Source: Saccharina japonica (lineage: Eukaryota; Sar; Phaeophyceae; Laminariales; Laminariaceae). From it: DNA of 64,000 nucleotides. Positions within the stretch are counted from its first letter, which is position 1, and each line of letters opens with the position of its first letter. Location of the stretch: assembly GCA_008828725.1 (NCBI GenBank), contig MEHQ01002901.1, positions 1-64,000 of the forward strand, in the 5' to 3' direction. Below are positions 59,988 to 64,000 of the stretch, piece after piece. The position numbers were made by a program, and so were the translations under genes. The notes below the pieces were generated by a model. The model saw only the letters and a list, made by a program, of their open reading frames with translations. It had not been told where the DNA came from and ran no database searches.

Positions 59988-61139
59988 CTGCGACCGTGTA
60001 GGTGGGCGTTTTCAAGGTAATATTGCGGGGAGGTTACGGAATCGTTGAAATACATGGGAGGGTCAGCGGACTGCTACTGGTCACGGTGATTTTACAACTG
60101 CACAACGGTGGGAATGGAGAACTTTCCACCAAGAACAGCGTATCGCGGGGGTCGGGAGATCCGAACTTCGCTCTATACTCGGAACGTTTTTTGGCATTAG
60201 TTCACAATATCACTGCGAGTTGGCGCCATCACACTGGCGCCCGCCGCATTCTGCAATACGCCACCCTTCCACAATAAGTGTTACATCAACGTACTGTCTA
60301 CAAGCCGACGCTAATGTGCGCTACGGGCGTTCCTGCCCTGTGCTGCGAACTCGGAGTGGTGTGAAACAGCATCGCCATTTGCGCTTTTGTTGCTGTGCCG
60401 CATTCGATTGTACTGCTCGCGCATGGATATGTCCCTGTATATCGTGCGAGAGCATGCCGTACCTGCAAGCTCATGCAAGAGGGCTTCTCTGTCCGCCCAC
60501 AACGATGCCTGCCAACAAAACGGAAACGAAGAAAACGTAAGGTCGAGAAGGATGTGCGAGGCGTTGGCAGAGGGACAATCCGCTCGAGCTTTAGCGTGCG
60601 GAGTATGAGACGCTCTCTCAAAGTCGATCACATGAACACATAACTTTGGGGCAAACAAACCAGCGCAAAATATGGAGATCGTACGGTGGCACCTCTACTC
60701 CTGCGACGGGCGGAGGGACAGGCGAGAGCAGCAAAAAAACCATACCTGGAGTGGAGATCTTGGTAGAACAGCACAAGCTGACAGGCCATCTCACTAAATC
60801 CAACCTACAGACCTATTTGCGTCCAATGCACTTGGCACCACATACTCGTAGAGAAAACAAACAAACTACCACCACTACCACCACCACCAACACCGCCACC
60901 AACATAAACAACTCGGATTTATGTAGAGCCCATCACGCCGGGTCCATTGCACGTGAGACCGACCTTACCTTACTGTCTCGCAGGCCGTCGATTTCCGCCG
61001 CGCTCCTCTCGGCCAGCGCTTCTGCCCTGGCGGACTCAAGACGACTCGCGGTCAGCTCTGCCTCGCGATGTCGCTCTTGGAGGACTAGCTCGCGGACATT
61101 CGATCTCTGCTCCGACAAAGTCCGTAGCAGTGCTTGACT
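59716..61139 (-). CDS. coiled-coil protein, 3' part (three exons)
   Basis: Exons 61139-60969 (171 nt, phase 0 to 0), 60508-60463 (46 nt, phase 0 to 1) and 59987-59716 (two bases, 89 codons, stop) join in frame. The first two give a continuous charged heptad-like helix (REAELTASRLESARAEALAE, then SLWADREALLHELA). The last starts EERSKSRRFDEDRRAYGHIR and ends with a low-complexity Gly/Ala/Glu tail. All junctions are GT-AG (donors GTAAGG and GTACGG; acceptors AACCCAG, TTGGCAG and GGTCGCAG). Upstream exons were not found, so the N-terminus is missing from this call. Family unknown; a structural or scaffold role is only a guess from the coiled coil. Confidence 0.6.
60463..60508 (-). CDS. coiled-coil gene, 46-nt exon
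   Basis: Between a TTTTGTTGGCAG acceptor and a GTACGG donor. 15 codons (ASLWADREALLHELA) plus one base. It continues the helix of the previous exon and its final G completes a Glu codon with the next exon, a phase match that supports the call. Confidence 0.6.
60969..61139 (-). CDS. coiled-coil gene, first visible exon
   Basis: 57 codons from SQALLRTLSEQRSNV to IDGLRDSK, strongly helical, preceded by a C-rich tract and an AACCCAG acceptor, followed by GTAAGG. Confidence 0.6.
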
Positions 61140-61241
61140 CTGGGTTTCCGGGGCCGTCGGGGGGGGCAGACGGCGGGGGGGGGGGGGGGTATTCATGTCA
61201 CGCTCGCATGACCATAGACCCTCACATCCCAACAATCTCGA

Positions 61242-61302
61242 GACGGAGCACGTCGGGACGGAGCACGTCGGGACGGAGCACGTCGGGACGGAGCACGTCG
61301 GG
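61242..61302 (+). repeat. 15-bp tandem repeat, four units
   Basis: Units GACGGAGCACGTCGG are perfect as read, just upstream of the coiled-coil exon at 61139. Each unit holds the near-palindrome ACGGAGCACGT. A plus-strand frame reads RSTSG repeats, and translation is not supported. Confidence 0.85.
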
Positions 61303-61627
61303 TTTTCACCGATCAGGCAGACATTACTTGGGGCGCGGAGGGGGAGTTAGTGAGCAGGGAGTTATGAATGCCTTCTGCTGCGCTGCGCATACTATTCCAC
61401 CCTAAATTCAAATCGTGTGTCTCCAAACGCCTTAGTGCGGTTCGAAAGGTGCTTAACGGGACGCTCTTCGTGACGCGATGCCATGTTCATCATATAAGGC
61501 GGCATCAAGCTTCGGGTTTCTCACCGTAAATCGGATAGGTCCACACGAGGAGGTCCTCGCAGCAGGCAAGAATGTCTACTTCGCACGCCCAGCGCCCACG
61601 CGATTGCTATTTCTCGTCGGACTCGCG

Positions 61628-62118
61628 GTACGATAGAGGTACTGTACCGTTGTTTGGCAGATGTTTGTTTCTCAATGACGGTGCTCCTTAATCCGACATC
61701 GTCGGAATGGGGTTAGGGCCCGAATTAACGAGTATAAAATAAATTCAATTTGGAAAAAATAAAATTCAAATTCGCTTTTCATTGGTCAACACACGTACCA
61801 GCACCAAATATTATGCCCCGAGATCCTAATCTTTGTTGCTGGTGCGTGTGTTGACCAATGAGAAGCGAATTTGATTTTTTTTTTCCAAATTGAATTTTTT
61901 CTTCTTCGTTAAAACGGGCCCTAATTCTTGTGTTGCAGAAATGTTTCATTGTATACTCAGACCGTGGGATTGTTCACCGGGGGTATCATAGCGCTTTTAT
62001 TTTCCTCCAAACTCAGTTTTTGGGTGATAAGGGGTACAGAGCTCCTCACGTGACCACCCTCAGACACAAAAAATAAATAAATAAACATGGTGCACCTGCA
62101 TGCAGGCTACCGTAGCAT
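61628..62118 (+). mobile_element. MITE-A copy with a nested GGGCCC MITE
   Basis: Left end CGGTACGATAGAGGTAC, right end near GGTGCACCTGCATGCAGG followed by CTACCGTAGCATGCG. The landmarks TGACGGTGCTCC and GAGCTCCTCACGTGACC are present. Positions 61716-61921 are a separate palindromic element inserted at TA. Confidence 0.7.
61716..61921. mobile_element. solitary GGGCCC palindromic MITE
   Basis: 206 bp, GGGCCCGAATTAACGA to TCGTTAAAACGGGCCC, flanked by TA at 61714-61715 and 61922-61923. Almost entirely self-complementary. It defines the unit of the array at 26568-27577. Confidence 0.85.
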
Positions 62119-62214
62119 GCGTTGTCGGGGCCAATACAATAGTTCAGCTTGAAACTTTGCAAAGAAAATGTAGGCCGGGTCGAATGCACCCTGCCCGGCC
62201 CTATTTGTTTTTTT

Positions 62215-62564
62215 GTTTTTTTTTGTCCATCCCATTTATTATCTTCGCCCTTCCTTTCTTTCTCCTCTCTATTAATAGTCGTAACTCAGATCCGGGGTCA
62301 CAAAGTGGGCTCCTCTTTCTCCTCCCCCACTACGGTTCTTGCCTTGCATTTTTATCGCGAGAAGACTTCAGCCTTTCCTTCCCTCGTCGACTCGCATCGA
62401 ATTGTGCCCTACCCACGCTACTATTAATCGGCGCTCTCAGCAGTTGATTCCGTTTCTTACTTATTTTTGCAAATAAACTCAAAAGTCCGACCCACGTGAG
62501 ATTCGAACTCCAGACATCAACGTTCAGAAGCGTTCGAGGTTACCTCTAGACCATCGGGGCGACC
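62215..62564 (-). mobile_element. tRNA-derived SINE, full minus-strand copy
   Basis: The head (reverse of 62490-62564) has an A-box-like TGGTCTAGAGG and a B box GAGTTCGAATC. The body contains the reverse of GCGATAAAAATGCAAGGC, and a T-rich stretch at 62205-62225 corresponds to the A tail. It is the most complete copy in the window. Confidence 0.85.
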
Positions 62565-62981
62565 GAGCATGAAGCCTATTGAACCAGCTGGCGAACTGCG
62601 TGAGGAGTGAGGTTCCCCAGCGACTCGCACGGTGTGGGCAGTTACTAAAAGCGGGGAGGGAAGGGGGAAGGGGACGTCTTCCCTACACGTGTTCCCAATG
62701 CACGCACCAGCCTTCAAGTACACAGGAGTGCGAAACTCCTATTGGTATTGCGTGTCAAGCGAACCGACAGGACTTGATCCCGAAGGTGTTCACAGTCAGT
62801 TGCCCTTTTGGTCGCAGTCGCTGTCATCTGAGTTGTCACGGGGCATACTTTTAAACGGGAATCGGACTGCTCGGGGAAGGGAGTGCGACGATACCCATCC
62901 AAAACATACTGGCTAGGGTCTTGTCTTGAATTTGGCGGGAACCGGCCAGAATGATTTAACACATGTTATTTTGCCGCGTAT

Positions 62982-63734
62982 GGGCAATAACCAAAAACGG
63001 GTATACCCGGTCGGTTTTCCCTCAAAAACGGGTACAGCCTGGAATCAAGTGAAAAACACGCCAAGCGAGCCACGCGATTGGCCAAAAGAAAATTGTACCC
63101 ATTTTCGAGAGATATTGTCCCGGGTACAATTGTAAATGTCTAATATGCTTGGCTTTCAACCGTTTTTGGTTATTTAGTTTGCTTTAACCACTTGCCTGCA
63201 GTGTGCCTCGCTCTTCACTGCGTCTGCGGCCGCTCTTTCGTTGTTTCATTTGCTTCCAAGCTTTTTCACAATTAACTTGAACTCTATTCAACCACTTTAC
63301 GCACCTGGGTACGTACGTCTTCGGAGTGATACGACCATCCACCTACGTATGATACGACTGATGATGTGTTTTTACTGTACTTGTAATACGACTGCTGCTG
63401 TAGTATAGGGTGTATTTCAGGTACACCCTGAGACCAAGTAAAACACACATGCTTGCCGCCAGAACCCTCTGCCTCTAAACACTCCTGACCCCTGACCCTG
63501 CTCCCGATCCCACCCGGGCCTGAGCCCTCCAAACATAATCTGGACACGTCTAAGTGTATAGTTAGGCGCCGACAAGTGTGCCTGGTTGTCAATACCCCCC
63601 AGAAACGGGCACGGTGTGATTTTGGTCAATCTATCCCGTGATGGCTCGTGGGATATGGTGTTTTGACTCGATTCCATGCCGTACCCGTTTTTGACTCCTA
63701 CCGGCGCGGGTGTACCCGTTTTCGGTTAATGCCC
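62982..63734. mobile_element. GGGCA-family MITE, copy near window end
   Basis: The ends GGGCAATAACCAAAAACGG and (reversed) GGGCATTAACCGAAAACGG start inverted repeats that continue through GGTATACCCGG and its partner. 753 bp. The interior has no transposase frame. No clean target duplication is visible. Confidence 0.7.
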
Positions 63735-63884
63735 TAAATAAAAGTTTTGGCGGGAATAAGAGCCCCGTGGGCGCACTGATTTGTTTTTCGCCGTCCTATA
63801 TATGTTATTTGCCTCGCTAGAGAGCCGTGGTTGCTTTCTCTGTAGCCAATATAAACCAGGTAATCATGAAGCGCACTGGTTTTA

Positions 63885-64000
63885 TTTTCTCTTCTCCAAC
63901 TCCTTCCCTTTCAAAACTCAGATCTGGGGTAACATAGCGGGCACTCTTAGCCCCCCACCCACCACTCCAACCCTACCCCACCCCCCCCACCCAACAAAGA
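63885..64000 (-). mobile_element. tRNA-derived SINE, cut by the window end
   Basis: It begins with the T-rich end (GGTTTTATTTTCTC) and CTCAGATCTGGGGTAAC of the SINE body in reverse. The head would lie beyond 64000. Confidence 0.65.

Noticed and set aside
60740-60800. Possible extra exon of the coiled-coil gene ending at a GTATGG donor
   Set aside because: Its phase would break the frame into the 46-nt exon, while joining 60969 directly to 60508 keeps it.
61455-61630. Coding-like stretches on both strands (minus: VDILACCEDLLVWTYPIYG; plus: a frame with HEEVLAAGKNVYF)
   Set aside because: Short, on opposite strands of the same DNA, no recognisable family, and the possible minus donor phase does not fit the coiled-coil gene. 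It may still be an exon of something beyond this evidence.

Overview
This window looks like nuclear DNA of an intron-rich eukaryote. Its genes are broken into small exons with GT-AG introns of 1-9 kb, dispersed repeats and foldback elements fill most of the rest, and no bacterial operon or Shine-Dalgarno layout is visible. A multicellular stramenopile, for example a brown alga, is my best inference. It rests on the intron architecture, a secreted hyalin-repeat/root-cap-like protein pair and a reverse transcriptase of a type I recall from oomycetes and algae. I cannot prove it from sequence alone.

Layout. 1-1476: unrecognised upstream DNA. 1477-29085 (+): one zinc-dependent alcohol dehydrogenase gene, reconstructed as nine exons (one of only 34 nt) that join in frame to 346 codons plus stop, about 1.0 kb of coding sequence in 27.6 kb. 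Its eight introns hold tRNA-derived SINEs, a 270-bp repeat with a conserved mini-ORF, a Tc1-like foldback element, piggyBac-like 90-bp MITEs, an array of palindromic GGGCCC MITEs, a large MITE family that others use as landing site, and two long GTT microsatellites. 29086-35326: intergenic, with a degenerate ~212-bp satellite (about 31.8-33.9 kb) that reverses orientation and carries a MITE.

35327-49227: two divergently oriented copies of a secreted HYR plus root-cap-like protein gene. Copy A (minus, 35327-39755) has two HYR exons and the main exon. Copy B (plus, 44648-49227) has a signal-peptide exon, one HYR exon and a main exon with a one-base frameshift. Between them lie SINEs, a 991-bp foldback element and a long GTA microsatellite. 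49228-54200: mostly non-coding, with microsatellites, a 107-bp tandem duplication and a ~45-bp minisatellite. 54299-56058: ~300-bp tandem repeats into which a retroelement reverse-transcriptase fossil is embedded. 56059-59715: low-information and GC-rich sequence with uncertain reading frames. 59716-61139 (minus): the 3' part of a coiled-coil gene, three exons including one of 46 nt. 61140-64000: a nested MITE, two SINEs and another GGGCA-type inverted-repeat element.

The dehydrogenase is a soluble metabolic enzyme, the HYR/root-cap pair is probably exported to the wall or matrix, and the coiled-coil gene is unassigned. They do not form an obvious pathway. The richest biology here is the transposon ecology: several non-autonomous families with recognisable target-site preferences are nested in one another inside the introns of a working gene.
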